A stretch of DNA of 40,996 nucleotides from a bacterium (GTDB taxonomy: Bacteria; 4484-113; JAFGCY01): positions 1-40,996 of the forward strand of contig JAGRNT010000027.1 of assembly GCA_020440605.1 (NCBI GenBank), written 5' to 3'. A program made the position numbers and the translations under genes. Positions 10,157 to 17,921 of this stretch are shown piece after piece (the first letter of the stretch is position 1; each line of letters starts with the position of its first letter). The notes under the pieces were generated by a model. The model searched no databases. It was not told where the DNA came from and worked only from the letters and a program-made list of their open reading frames with translations.

Positions 10157-11455
10157 TCAGTCCTGCTGCGCGCTGCGCAGCTTGTGCTCGATCACGCGGC
10201 GGATCTCCTGCTTGTCAACATGCTGGTCCACTTCGTCGGCGGCCACCAGCGCTTCCAGCTGCGCCCGCAGTTCCTGATCCTCCCAGGCCATCCGCCCCAG
10301 CCTGAAGATCATCTCCACGAACTCAAGCGGGACATCATCCGGGATCTGCATCGCCAGTTCTATCACATCCGGACGCAGGTCGAACTGGCCCTCGAAGCCG
10401 CTGTCAAGCGGCGGCCAGAAGGCATGCTGCGGCGCAATGCCCTCGTCAAATCGGGGCAGCATGCCATGTGCCTCCTGCTGCGCGCTGTGCGGATGCATCG
10501 GCTCGCCTTGCAAGATGTGCTCATTGCGGCTCCTGTCCATCAACAGCTCCGGCATCCGGCCACTTCCGAAGTAGTAATCGTGGTAGGGGCTGCGCACCTC
10601 ACCGGGCTCCACCGGCGCTTCGTCGCCACGCAGCAGCATTTCATACTGCACGATCCGGCCCTCATCATCTCGTCCGATGAAGCGGGCGCGATCCATGACC
10701 CCGGCAGCTTCGGGCAGGCCTGGCTGGGGCGGGTGGTTGCGGTCAATGTGCTCCTGCCAGTGACCGGGGCCATTGTTGCCGTCACCGTGATGCGGATCAG
10801 GCTTGCCGGGAACTCCGCCCGGACCGTGATACATGCCGGGTCCACCCGGTCCACCATGCATGCCTGGCCCATCCTGGCTCCACATGCCGGGATGGCCAGC
10901 GGGACCGTCCTTACCGTGGCTCTTCATCATCAGTTCCATGATCATTTCCAGCATCTCTCCGGCTTCCGTGCCCTCCATGCTGTTGCCGGCGATATTCACG
11001 TCGCCAATACTGATGTTGATGTTGATCGTGTCGGCCTGCACCGCCTTGTTATTCATTCCGGTGGCTACGGCACTCTGGGTGATGTCGGGGTGGAAGTTGA
11101 TGCGCATCGCCTGGCCACGGATCCCGCGGAACATCCGCCCGGCATGGCCGGGCATGTCCATCCCGCCCCCACCGCGCATGCCCCGCTCCATCCAGCGCTG
11201 CATGCCGCCGCGCCAGCCGTCCTCCCCCTTGCTTTCTCCATTCCAGCCGGCGCCGCGTTTCCCGTCATCTCCGCGCCTGTCACTGTCACGCTGCCTATCC
11301 CGGCCGCCACCGCGGCCTTCACGCTCCACACGGATCTCGACCCGCTGCTCCTGCCTCTGCCCGCTTGCGGCTTCCCCGCTGCCGCCGGCCCATGCCGCGA
11401 GCGGCATTGCCAGAATGACGATCGTGAACCCAACCAGACATGTGAGGCGCTTCAT
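10157..11455 (-). CDS. exported Met/His/Gly-rich hypothetical protein
   Basis: The ATG at 11455 is preferred because AGGGAG lies just upstream and a signal peptide (MKRLTCLVGF...LAAWA) begins there; the open frame extends to 11524 without either. The 432-aa product is low in complexity: Arg/Gly/Glu-rich at about 30-80, then Met/Gly-rich (MERGMRGGGGMDMPGH, about 86-101), a short regular stretch (ININISIGDVNIAG), then a Gly/Pro/His/Met-rich block at about 180-240 (GMHGGPGGPGMYHGPGG, DPHHGDG). The C-terminal third is acidic and helical. I do not recognise a family. Met/His-rich exported segments often bind copper, nickel or zinc, and a zinc-type ABC importer lies immediately upstream on the same strand, so a metal-buffering role is a reasonable inference only. 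Confidence 0.75.
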   Translation of the reverse strand: MKRLTCLVGFTIVILAMPLAAWAGGSGEAASGQRQEQRVEIRVEREGRGGGRDRQRDSDRRGDDGKRGAGWNGESKGEDGWRGGMQRWMERGMRGGGGMDMPGHAGRMFRGIRGQAMRINFHPDITQSAVATGMNNKAVQADTININISIGDVNIAGNSMEGTEAGEMLEMIMELMMKSHGKDGPAGHPGMWSQDGPGMHGGPGGPGMYHGPGGVPGKPDPHHGDGNNGPGHWQEHIDRNHPPQPGLPEAAGVMDRARFIGRDDEGRIVQYEMLLRGDEAPVEPGEVRSPYHDYYFGSGRMPELLMDRSRNEHILQGEPMHPHSAQQEAHGMLPRFDEGIAPQHAFWPPLDSGFEGQFDLRPDVIELAMQIPDDVPLEFVEMIFRLGRMAWEDQELRAQLEALVAADEVDQHVDKQEIRRVIEHKLRSAQQD

Positions 11456-11620
11456 ATCAGTCTCCCTGTATTGCATGATTGTGCGGGACGCGCGCACGCA
11501 TGCACACGCCGTCCGTCGCTTCATGTTAGCAGGGATAGTCTTGGATTGGCAGTTGTACGGCAGGCAAGGGGCTTCTGTAACCAGCTCTGCTGATTCTCAT
11601 TCTGCCAACTGCTCCTGTTC

Positions 11621-11639
11621 CGGCGGCTGGAAGCCGCCG
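11621..11639. terminator. GC-rich hairpin after the metal-importer genes
   Basis: CGGCGGCT (11621-11628) and AGCCGCCG (11632-11639) form a perfect 8-bp stem with a 3-nt loop, about 60 bp beyond the permease stop on the minus strand. No T-tract follows, so termination is inferred only. Confidence 0.4.
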
Positions 11640-11641
11640 CT

Positions 11642-11690
11642 ACTGATTACTGACCACTGACCACTGATTACTGCCCACTGCCTACTCCCC
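11642..11690. repeat. heptanucleotide array, ACTGAYY type
   Basis: Seven consecutive 7-mers can be read: ACTGATT, ACTGACC, ACTGACC, ACTGATT, ACTGCCC, ACTGCCT, ACTCCCC. It lies in the gap between the importer permease and the Met/His-rich gene. The same ACTGATT unit recurs at 33493. Confidence 0.8.
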
Positions 11691-11698
11691 CACTCTTC

Positions 11699-12517
11699 CT
11701 ACATCTCCCGAGGCCATCTAATTCCCCGCTTGTTGAGCAGGAACAGCAGCCCGAACACGAGGATCTGCGTCAGCACCACGCAGGCGCCGCTCGGCAGGTC
11801 AGCCTGGTAACTGACAACGAAGCCCAGTGCCACGCTGAACACCCCGATCACCACGGAGAGCGTTGTCATCATGCTGAAGCTCGCGGAGATCAGGCGTGCC
11901 GCCGCCGCCGGGATCACGAGGAAGGCCGAGAGCAGCACGATCCCCACGAGCTTGGCGGCCACCACCACGTTCACCGCAATCAGCACGCTCAGCAGGTAAT
12001 CCTCGCGGCGTACCTGCTGGCCGTCGATCCGCGCACTCTCGCGGTCGAAGGTGGAGTAGGCCCAGCGGGTCCAGAGCGGGAAGCTGGCAATCGTCAGAGC
12101 CGCCAGCCCGAGGCTGACCCACAGGTCGTGGTTGCCCATTCCCACGCTGATCAGGCTGCCGAACAGGTAGGTCATCGCATCCTGGCTGTACTGCGGGGCC
12201 CGCGAGAGGAAGATGATTCCGAGCGCCATTGACAAAGCGAAGAACAGCCCGATCACGCTGTCGGCGGCGAGGCGCGTATGCTCCTTCAGCCAGTTGATGC
12301 CGAGAGCTGCCACCACCGTGAAGGGCAGCGCCACATAGAGCGGCTCCAGCCCGAGCAGGATCCCGAGTGCCACACCGCCGAAGGCCGCATGTGCCAGGCC
12401 GTTGCCAAGGAAGCTCATCCCGCGCTGCACCACGAATGCCCCGAAGTAGCTGGAGCTGAAACCCACGAGCATCCCGCAGGCCACGATCCGCATGAAGATC
12501 AGGATCATGTCAGGCAT
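11699..12517 (-). CDS. znuB: ABC-3 family metal permease (zinc/manganese importer)
   Basis: This 272-aa membrane protein has about eight hydrophobic segments and conserved ABC-3 stretches (GMSFLGNGLAHAAFGGVALG near the N-terminus, KLVGIVLLSAFLVIPAAAA near 195-215). It forms the channel through which a divalent cation, most likely Zn2+ or Mn2+, enters the cytoplasm. The ATG at 12517 is chosen because CGGGGAA precedes it and it overlaps the ATPase stop by 8 nt, the usual coupling; an ATG at 12508 is the alternative. It is the last gene of the binding protein-ATPase-permease set. The metal cannot be fixed from the permease alone. Confidence 0.92.
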   Translation of the reverse strand: MPDMILIFMRIVACGMLVGFSSSYFGAFVVQRGMSFLGNGLAHAAFGGVALGILLGLEPLYVALPFTVVAALGINWLKEHTRLAADSVIGLFFALSMALGIIFLSRAPQYSQDAMTYLFGSLISVGMGNHDLWVSLGLAALTIASFPLWTRWAYSTFDRESARIDGQQVRREDYLLSVLIAVNVVVAAKLVGIVLLSAFLVIPAAAARLISASFSMMTTLSVVIGVFSVALGFVVSYQADLPSGACVVLTQILVFGLLFLLNKRGIRWPREM

Positions 12518-13250
12518 GGCCGTTCCCCGGGTCCGCCATGTGGCGATGGCCCTCATGCCCGAAGGCCGTTGCCATGTTGGCATCGCACAGCGCCTCACGG
12601 CTCGGACCGAAGGCGATCAGCCGGCTCTTGAGCAGCAGGCCGTGGCTGCAGTGGTGTCGCGCCGCCAGCCAGTCATGCGTGACCATGATGATCGTCACGC
12701 CCTGCTCGCGATTGACACGGTCGAGGATGTCATACATCCCCTGCTCGGCGCTGGCATCGATGCCCGTTGCCGGTTCGTCCAGCACAAGCAGCTCCGGCTC
12801 GCGTGCCAGGGCCCGGGCCAGGTAGACCCGCTGCAGTTCACCACCGCTCAGTGCCGCGAGCGATCTGTGCGAGAGGTGGCCGATCCCGACCTGGTGCAGG
12901 GCCTGTTCGGCCCGCTCATGTTCCCGGCCGCCGATCTTCCAGGGCCAGCTGCGCCGCAGTCCGCTGGCTACGAGTTCGCAGGATGAGGCGGGAAAGCTCA
13001 GGTCAAGGGTCTTGACCTGCGGGACGTAGCCGATGCGCTCGCTCGGCAGGCTCTCGGGACTGTGCCCGAGCAGGCTGATGCTGCCTTCGCTGAAGGGTGC
13101 CAGGCCCAGCAGACATTTCAGCAGGGTGGACTTGCCACTGCCGTTTGGTCCCACCACCGCCAGGAATTCGCCGCCCTGCAGCGCGAAGCTCAGACCATCG
13201 AGCGCGGTCAGCTTGCCGTAGCGCACTGTTAGGGAATCAACCTTGAGCAC
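12510..13250 (-). CDS. znuC: metal ABC transporter ATPase
   Basis: All nucleotide-binding motifs are present in 246 aa: Walker A GPNGSGKS (34-41), Q-loop VPQ near 76, signature LSGGELQR near 134, Walker B LLVLDEPATGID near 155-166, and H-loop VTHD near 190. It powers the importer and shares the family layout of ZnuC/MntB. The start is GTG at 13250, 18 nt after the binding-protein stop. The C-terminus is His-rich (FGHEGHRH), a common trait of zinc-importer ATPases. Confidence 0.94.
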   Translation of the reverse strand: MLKVDSLTVRYGKLTALDGLSFALQGGEFLAVVGPNGSGKSTLLKCLLGLAPFSEGSISLLGHSPESLPSERIGYVPQVKTLDLSFPASSCELVASGLRRSWPWKIGGREHERAEQALHQVGIGHLSHRSLAALSGGELQRVYLARALAREPELLVLDEPATGIDASAEQGMYDILDRVNREQGVTIIMVTHDWLAARHHCSHGLLLKSRLIAFGPSREALCDANMATAFGHEGHRHMADPGNGHA

Positions 13251-13268
13251 GGGTGTCCACCCGGCGGC

Positions 13269-14225
13269 CTACTTCAGACTGGCCGCCAGTACCTGCGCAT
13301 TATAGAGGATCAGCTCATCATAACTGCAGCGTTCGGCGCAGCCGCCGACCGGATCCAGCTCATAGAGCGGCAGGCCACTGGCTTCGCTGAGCATCCGGGC
13401 GGCATTCTGGGGAATCTGCGGCTCGCTGTAGATGGCCCTGACGCCCAGTTCCTTCGCTTCCCGGGAAAGGTTCTCCATCTGCCGCGGGGAGGGTTCCTTG
13501 CCGGGGCTGTCCGTCACCACCAGCGCGACTTCCAGGCCGTACTGCTTGCAGAGGTACTGGAAGCTCGGATGCGTGGTGGCCACACGGCTGCCGCGGATCG
13601 GGTCAATCAGGCCGTGCACCTCGCGGTCCATCTCCGTCAGGTGTCTGCTGAACTCCTCGGCGTTGGCGGCATAGATCTCCGCACCGTGCGGGTCAAGCTC
13701 GGACAGAATTCTCACAAGCTCCGGCACGGTGTTGCGTACCACGCAGGGATCCAGCCAGAAATGCGGATCAACCACGGGATCGTGATGCTTGTGCCCCTTG
13801 GCGGAGTGCTCCTTCGGACAGCAGTCCGTTTCCAGATGCAGCAGGCAGTCTTCCGGGACCAGATCCAGGACATGCACCTTCTGCCTGGCGGGCAGGTCCG
13901 CCGCCCAGCCGTCCAGACGCTCATCAACATAGAAGAAGCCGCTGGCATGCATCACACCGCGCAGGTCACTGGGCCTGGGTTCATACGTGTGGGGTGATGC
14001 TCCCGGTGGCAGCATCGTCACCACCTCAGCCCGGCCAAGCGTCAGTTCATTGAGGATCGCCGCCAGCGGAGCAATCGTGGCAACATAGCAGGGCTGGCTC
14101 GTGGAGACGCATGCGGGACCGAGTTCCTCTGCGATCAGGCGTTCACGTTCGTAACGCATGTAGCCGAACGCAGCCATCGCCATGATGACCAGCAATGAAG
14201 ATACTATGATTACCTTGGTACTCAA
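13269..14225 (-). CDS. znuA: metal-binding protein of zinc/manganese ABC importer (cluster 9 type)
   Basis: The 318-aa protein begins at a TTG (14225) with GAGGGG about 9 nt upstream, followed by an N-terminal hydrophobic anchor (about 4-20) without a lipobox. The metal ligands of the family are visible: His79 in SPHTYEP, His155 in DPHFWLDP, His219 in THPSF, with Asp291 or Glu268 as the fourth. A short charged loop before His155 (EHSAKGHKHHDP) is the His-rich loop that favours zinc over manganese. Unusual are extra cysteines: Cys39 and Cys46 near the mature N-terminus and Cys127, Cys135, Cys136 next to the His loop. It captures the ion outside the membrane and delivers it to the permease. Confidence 0.92.
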   Translation of the reverse strand: MSTKVIIVSSLLVIMAMAAFGYMRYERERLIAEELGPACVSTSQPCYVATIAPLAAILNELTLGRAEVVTMLPPGASPHTYEPRPSDLRGVMHASGFFYVDERLDGWAADLPARQKVHVLDLVPEDCLLHLETDCCPKEHSAKGHKHHDPVVDPHFWLDPCVVRNTVPELVRILSELDPHGAEIYAANAEEFSRHLTEMDREVHGLIDPIRGSRVATTHPSFQYLCKQYGLEVALVVTDSPGKEPSPRQMENLSREAKELGVRAIYSEPQIPQNAARMLSEASGLPLYELDPVGGCAERCSYDELILYNAQVLAASLK

Positions 14226-14272
14226 GGTGGATGGCCCCTCAGTTAACGTTAGCGCATAATGCCAGCGCTGTC

Positions 14273-14291
14273 TAATGATATGACATTATCA
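14273..14291 (-). promoter_or_regulatory. candidate Fur-family (Zur/Fur-like) operator
   Basis: TAATGATATGACATTATCA contains two interlocked 5-bp inverted repeats (TAATG/CATTA and TGATA/TATCA). Read on the minus strand it starts with TGATAAT, the half-site of the classical 7-1-7 Fur-family box, but the second half is imperfect. It lies 48 bp upstream of the znuA start, in the divergent gap with tmk. A zinc-dependent repressor is inferred; none is encoded in the window. Confidence 0.4.
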
Positions 14292-14382
14292 GAATACCGC
14301 CGAAACCGCCGAATCGCTTCAATTATCGCTCAATCTGCCGGGACATCACGGGACAGACAGCGCTGCGGGTAAACTCAGACGG

Positions 14383-15051
14383 TTGCAGGGCAGACTGATC
14401 AGCTTCGAGGGTCTTGACGGTGTCGGCAAGAGCACACAGGTGGAACTCCTGCGTGAAGTACTGGCCGCCAGGAACCTTACAGTGCAGTGCTTCCGGGAAC
14501 CAGGCGGCACCCAGGCCGGTGAGGAACTGCGCACGATGATCAAGCTTGGCCGTTTCGAAACGGCGCTGGCTGAACTCCTGGCCTTCGAGACCGCCCGTGC
14601 TGAACTGGTCGGAAGCCGCATCCGTCCTGCACTGGAGAGAGGCGAAATCGTGATCCTGGATCGCTTTGCGGACAGCAGTCTGGCTTATCAGGGTGCGCTG
14701 GGCAAGATCCCGGCGGAAACCATTCGCCAGCTCAACCAGATCGCGACAGCCGGCCTGCAGCCGGACCTCACCATCTGGCTGGCTCTTGACCCCAGGCAAG
14801 CGCTGGAGAGACGTACAGGAGCTGAGAAGCCAGCAGCAGGCGGAGGCCAGGCTGAGTCCACGGATCTGGACCACATAGAAAAACGCGAACTGGATTACTT
14901 CCGGAAGGTCCACGACATATTCAATATGATCATGAATGAGGATGGGGAAAGATTTCTGAGATTCGATGCTGCGTTGCACATTGAGGCAGTGCATCGGAGT
15001 GTTTCAGATAGTGTCCTCGGCAGGCTGAAGGAGTGGGGATGGCCGACCTGA
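14383..15051 (+). CDS. tmk: thymidylate kinase
   Basis: The 222-aa product has P-loop FEGLDGVGKST at residues 8-18, the dTMP-binding REPGGT near 39-44, and the DRF...SSLAYQG motif near 93-104. It phosphorylates dTMP to dTDP. The start is TTG at 14383: it gives the seven residues normally found before the P-loop, and no ATG or GTG is placed as well. The ribosome site is weak. It leads a four-gene set; the following gene overlaps its 3' end by 13 nt. The lid region is longer and Ala/Gly-rich (EKPAAGGGQ) compared with well-studied enzymes. Confidence 0.94.
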   Translation: MQGRLISFEGLDGVGKSTQVELLREVLAARNLTVQCFREPGGTQAGEELRTMIKLGRFETALAELLAFETARAELVGSRIRPALERGEIVILDRFADSSLAYQGALGKIPAETIRQLNQIATAGLQPDLTIWLALDPRQALERRTGAEKPAAGGGQAESTDLDHIEKRELDYFRKVHDIFNMIMNEDGERFLRFDAALHIEAVHRSVSDSVLGRLKEWGWPT

Positions 15052-15740
15052 TCGCGCTCCTGCTCGTGACCCTTGCCGGGCTGTTCGGCACTGGAGCTGA
15101 CGACGAGACATTCGCGCAGCTGCTGACGGAAGCCGTCGAGGCGAAGAAGCCTGTCCCGATGGAGGAAATCCAGGTGGCCTGCCAGGGCTGCGGCCTGCAG
15201 CAGATCGATGGCATCAGCTTCAGCTTTGCTGACCTGACCCTGGAGCCACTGCTGATCGACTCTGCCGAGGTCGAGGTCGAACGGCTGCACCACGACAGCA
15301 AGGGCCGGATCACGATGGACGGCCTGGGCTTCAGCGCGCGCATCCGCGAGTCAGACCTCACGGATGCACTGCAGAGCCATGTGGAAAAGCTCAGTGATGC
15401 CACGATCAGCATAGACGAACAGGGCCTGACCCTGAGTGGCAGCCACCAGCTGCTGGCGCTGCGCATTCCCTACAGCGTGCGCGGCAAGCTCGGGGTGGAG
15501 AACGGCAGCCAGCTGGTGTTCCACATTGACCAGAGCCAGCTCTCAGGGATGCGCATGCCCGCCGGCCTGAATGCCCTGATCGAGAAGGAAGTGAACCCCG
15601 TCTATGACCTCAAGGCCTTTGCCGCACGATCGAAGAAGGACATCGAACGGGCAAAAGCCCAGCTCGGCTACGAGTTCCAGCTGCAGATCGAGGAGATCAG
15701 CTACGGGGAGGGACATATAATCGTGGACGGCAGCGCATGA
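15039..15740 (+). CDS. DUF2993 / LmeA-like lipid-binding protein
   Basis: The ATG at 15039 has AAGGAG 5 nt upstream, which decides against the GTG at 15033. The 233-aa product begins with a hydrophobic signal or anchor (about 3-15). The body alternates short beta strands in the pattern of DUF2993, with a CQGC pair near 48-51, a regularly spaced series (ITMDGLGFSARI, ATISIDEQGLTLSG), and a late VNPVYDL segment. LmeA, the characterised member, binds phospholipids in the actinobacterial periplasm; transport of a hydrophobic ligand is only inferred here. It overlaps tmk by 13 nt and the next gene by 4 nt, so all three are probably translated from one message. Confidence 0.7.
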   Translation: MADLIALLLVTLAGLFGTGADDETFAQLLTEAVEAKKPVPMEEIQVACQGCGLQQIDGISFSFADLTLEPLLIDSAEVEVERLHHDSKGRITMDGLGFSARIRESDLTDALQSHVEKLSDATISIDEQGLTLSGSHQLLALRIPYSVRGKLGVENGSQLVFHIDQSQLSGMRMPAGLNALIEKEVNPVYDLKAFAARSKKDIERAKAQLGYEFQLQIEEISYGEGHIIVDGSA

Positions 15741-16987
15741 GAAATCTGGCAGTCAGCTTGCTGGTCATCGCGGCTGTGCTCCTGCTCCTGCGTGCGGGAA
15801 TGCAGCCCGTCGACCGCGTGATCAATCCGCCCCGCCGGGATCTGCCGGCGCACGCGCGGGTCGACTGGTCGCTTGCCGGCAGTTTCGGTGAGCCGGCCAA
15901 AGCCCTCAACCCGCAGGAACACAACCCCTGGCTGAAGCAGTTCAATGACGGCGGGTTCCTTGAAATTGCGGGTCTGAGTGCCGGCGAGGAAGAGGTTTTC
16001 GTCTGCGATACTGGCCTCAGCCGCATCCAGGTCTTCAATCGCGATGGCAGGCACCTGCGCAACATGGGCATCGGCATTCCCATCCGCGAAGTGCTGCCCA
16101 CGGACATCGAATTCTATCTTGAAGACAATATGGTCACGCGCGAGATCCCGCGCTTCAACGACATCCTCGGACCACTCTTCGCTGACAAGTATCGCGGGAT
16201 CTTCCAGGCTGCTGATGTCGCCATCACTCCCGAAGGCTGGTTCATGGCGGACATGCTGCGCACGGGCGACCGGCGCGCGGACCATCGCAAGCCCTCGCTG
16301 CTGTGGTTCGGCAACGACGACAGCGTGAAGCGCTTCGGAATTGACACCATCATCTGGCCGCAGTACATCGCCGCCGAAGGCCAGCAGGTCGTGCTCAGTG
16401 AACCGGAGGGCAATGCCCTCTACTGGGGAGAGCGCGACGGTGACAACCCAGCTGACTGGAAGATGGGTTTCCCCACCACCGCCACGCAGTACACGGACAT
16501 CCTGCGCGTCAAGGAAAGCTACTTCGGCCACCGCCGCTACAACTCGATGATGGCCCGCCACCAGAATGTCAGCCAGGCTCCGGGGGAATATTCCCGCGTG
16601 GGCGGCATGGACTTCGGTTTCGGGAAGCTCGTGATCTGCGACAGCGGCAATGCCCGCATCCAGGTCTATGACGCCACCGGCCGGGACATGACGCGCCGCC
16701 ACAGCCTGGTGCTGACCCTGCCCGGTGTCAACCGCAACGGCGAGCTGCGCTTCGCGGTGCCGCTGGACGTGGCAGTTGACGACCACGACGGCCAGGTCTA
16801 CATCCTCGACAGTTCGCGCCGTGAGGTGGCGATCCTCGACGACCACTTCAATCGCATCGGCAGCTTCGGACTGGGCGATCTGAACACCCCGCGGGCGATC
16901 ACGATCTCGCCGGATGGCAACGACATCTACGTCAGTGACGACGGCGACCAGTGCGTCTACCACTACAGCAGTGCCCAGCGACGCTGA
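15737..16987 (+). CDS. membrane-anchored NHL-repeat beta-propeller protein
   Basis: The start ATG overlaps the preceding stop as ATGA. An N-terminal hydrophobic segment (about 4-20, LLVIAAVLLLL) anchors or exports the 416-aa protein. Several NHL-type blades follow: VFVCDTGLSRIQVFNRDG (about 88-105), LVICDSGNARIQVYDATG (near 297-314), VYILDSSRREVAIL (near 353) and IYVSDDGDQCVYHY (near 395). Intermediate blades are diverged. The family usually forms a six-bladed propeller that binds proteins or sugars; no catalytic signature is visible. It lies between a lipid-binding-like gene and meaB in a tight set, with no obvious pathway link. Confidence 0.85.
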   Translation: MRNLAVSLLVIAAVLLLLRAGMQPVDRVINPPRRDLPAHARVDWSLAGSFGEPAKALNPQEHNPWLKQFNDGGFLEIAGLSAGEEEVFVCDTGLSRIQVFNRDGRHLRNMGIGIPIREVLPTDIEFYLEDNMVTREIPRFNDILGPLFADKYRGIFQAADVAITPEGWFMADMLRTGDRRADHRKPSLLWFGNDDSVKRFGIDTIIWPQYIAAEGQQVVLSEPEGNALYWGERDGDNPADWKMGFPTTATQYTDILRVKESYFGHRRYNSMMARHQNVSQAPGEYSRVGGMDFGFGKLVICDSGNARIQVYDATGRDMTRRHSLVLTLPGVNRNGELRFAVPLDVAVDDHDGQVYILDSSRREVAILDDHFNRIGSFGLGDLNTPRAITISPDGNDIYVSDDGDQCVYHYSSAQRR

Positions 16988-16994
16988 ACAGCCC

Positions 16995-17921
16995 ATGAGC
17001 CAGCGTGAGCTGGCCCGCCTGCTGAGCCGGCTGGAGCGAAGCCCGGAAATCCTGCAGGACACGCTTGCAGCTCTTCCCGCCGCCCCGGGCCCGGTGCAGC
17101 GCATCGGCTTCACCGGCAGCCCCGGTGTCGGCAAGTCCACGCTCCTGCATGCCGTGATCCGCGAACTGCGCGAGCGCGGGGAACGCGTGGGCGTGATCGC
17201 CGTGGATCCGACCAGCCCCTTCAGCGGCGGTGCCCTGCTCGGCGACCGCCTGCGCCTGGCCCCGCAGCAGGATGACGACGGGGTGTTCATCCGCAGCATC
17301 GGCTCGCGCGGCAGCCTCGGCGGGATCAGCCCCCAGGCCAGCGTGATCGCCAGCGTGCTGGAGAGCGCAGGCTACACGCGCATCCTGATCGAGACCGTCG
17401 GCGTGGGCCAGACCGGCTATGATGTCGTCAGCCTGGCGGACACGGTGGTGGCGTTGTTCTCACCGGAGGGCGGCGATGGGATCCAGCTGATCAAGGCCGG
17501 GATCCTCGAGCTCGGTGACATCTTCGTCGTCAACAAGGCCGACCGTCCGGGAGCTGACACCCTGCTGAAGGAAATCGGATATTCACTGGCGATGGAGCCG
17601 CCGCCGCCCACGGGTGGCTGGCAGCGTCCGGTGCTGAGCATGATCGCCAGCAGCGGGCAGGGGGCAGCGGAACTCGTGGATGCGATGGAATCACATGGCG
17701 GATGGCTTGGTGCGCTGCCCGGTGATCATCCGGCGCGCCAGCGCCGGATGCAGCGCGAACTGGAGTTCACGCTGCGCAGCAGTGTCGGTGCCCTGCTGGA
17801 CGGGGAACTGCGCGGGCTGCTGGACAGTCTCGCCAGCGATGTGCTGAAGGGTGACTGCGGCCGCTGGGATGCCGTTGCCAGACTGAAACGTGCGCTGGCC
17901 GGGCAGCTGGCGAGGGATTAA
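16995..17921 (+). CDS. meaB: MeaB/ArgK-type G3E GTPase, methylmalonyl-CoA mutase chaperone
   Basis: I start at the ATG at 16995, 7 nt after the NHL stop; the frame is open upstream but those residues are Thr/Ser repeats inside the previous gene. The 308-aa product carries P-loop GSPGVGKST (41-49), the family block VDPTSPFSGGALLGDR (near 74), RGSLGG (near 106), ETVGVGQ (near 133) and the guanine-specificity NKAD (near 180). MeaB proteins use GTP to gate cofactor loading and protection of adenosylcobalamin-dependent methylmalonyl-CoA mutase or related mutases. No mutase is present in the window. The stop overlaps that of convergent yebC. Confidence 0.93.
   Translation: MSQRELARLLSRLERSPEILQDTLAALPAAPGPVQRIGFTGSPGVGKSTLLHAVIRELRERGERVGVIAVDPTSPFSGGALLGDRLRLAPQQDDDGVFIRSIGSRGSLGGISPQASVIASVLESAGYTRILIETVGVGQTGYDVVSLADTVVALFSPEGGDGIQLIKAGILELGDIFVVNKADRPGADTLLKEIGYSLAMEPPPPTGGWQRPVLSMIASSGQGAAELVDAMESHGGWLGALPGDHPARQRRMQRELEFTLRSSVGALLDGELRGLLDSLASDVLKGDCGRWDAVARLKRALAGQLARD

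Noticed and set aside
10184..11593. Plus-strand frame of 469 codons opposite the Met/His-rich gene
   Set aside because: The minus-strand frame has a signal peptide, a ribosome site and a 3-nt junction to cdd. The plus product is His/Val/Ala-rich shadow sequence without a start signal.
15701..17299. Minus-strand frame of 532 codons opposite the NHL gene and meaB start
   Set aside because: The plus-strand genes have recognisable families and coupled starts; this frame has no ribosome site or motif.
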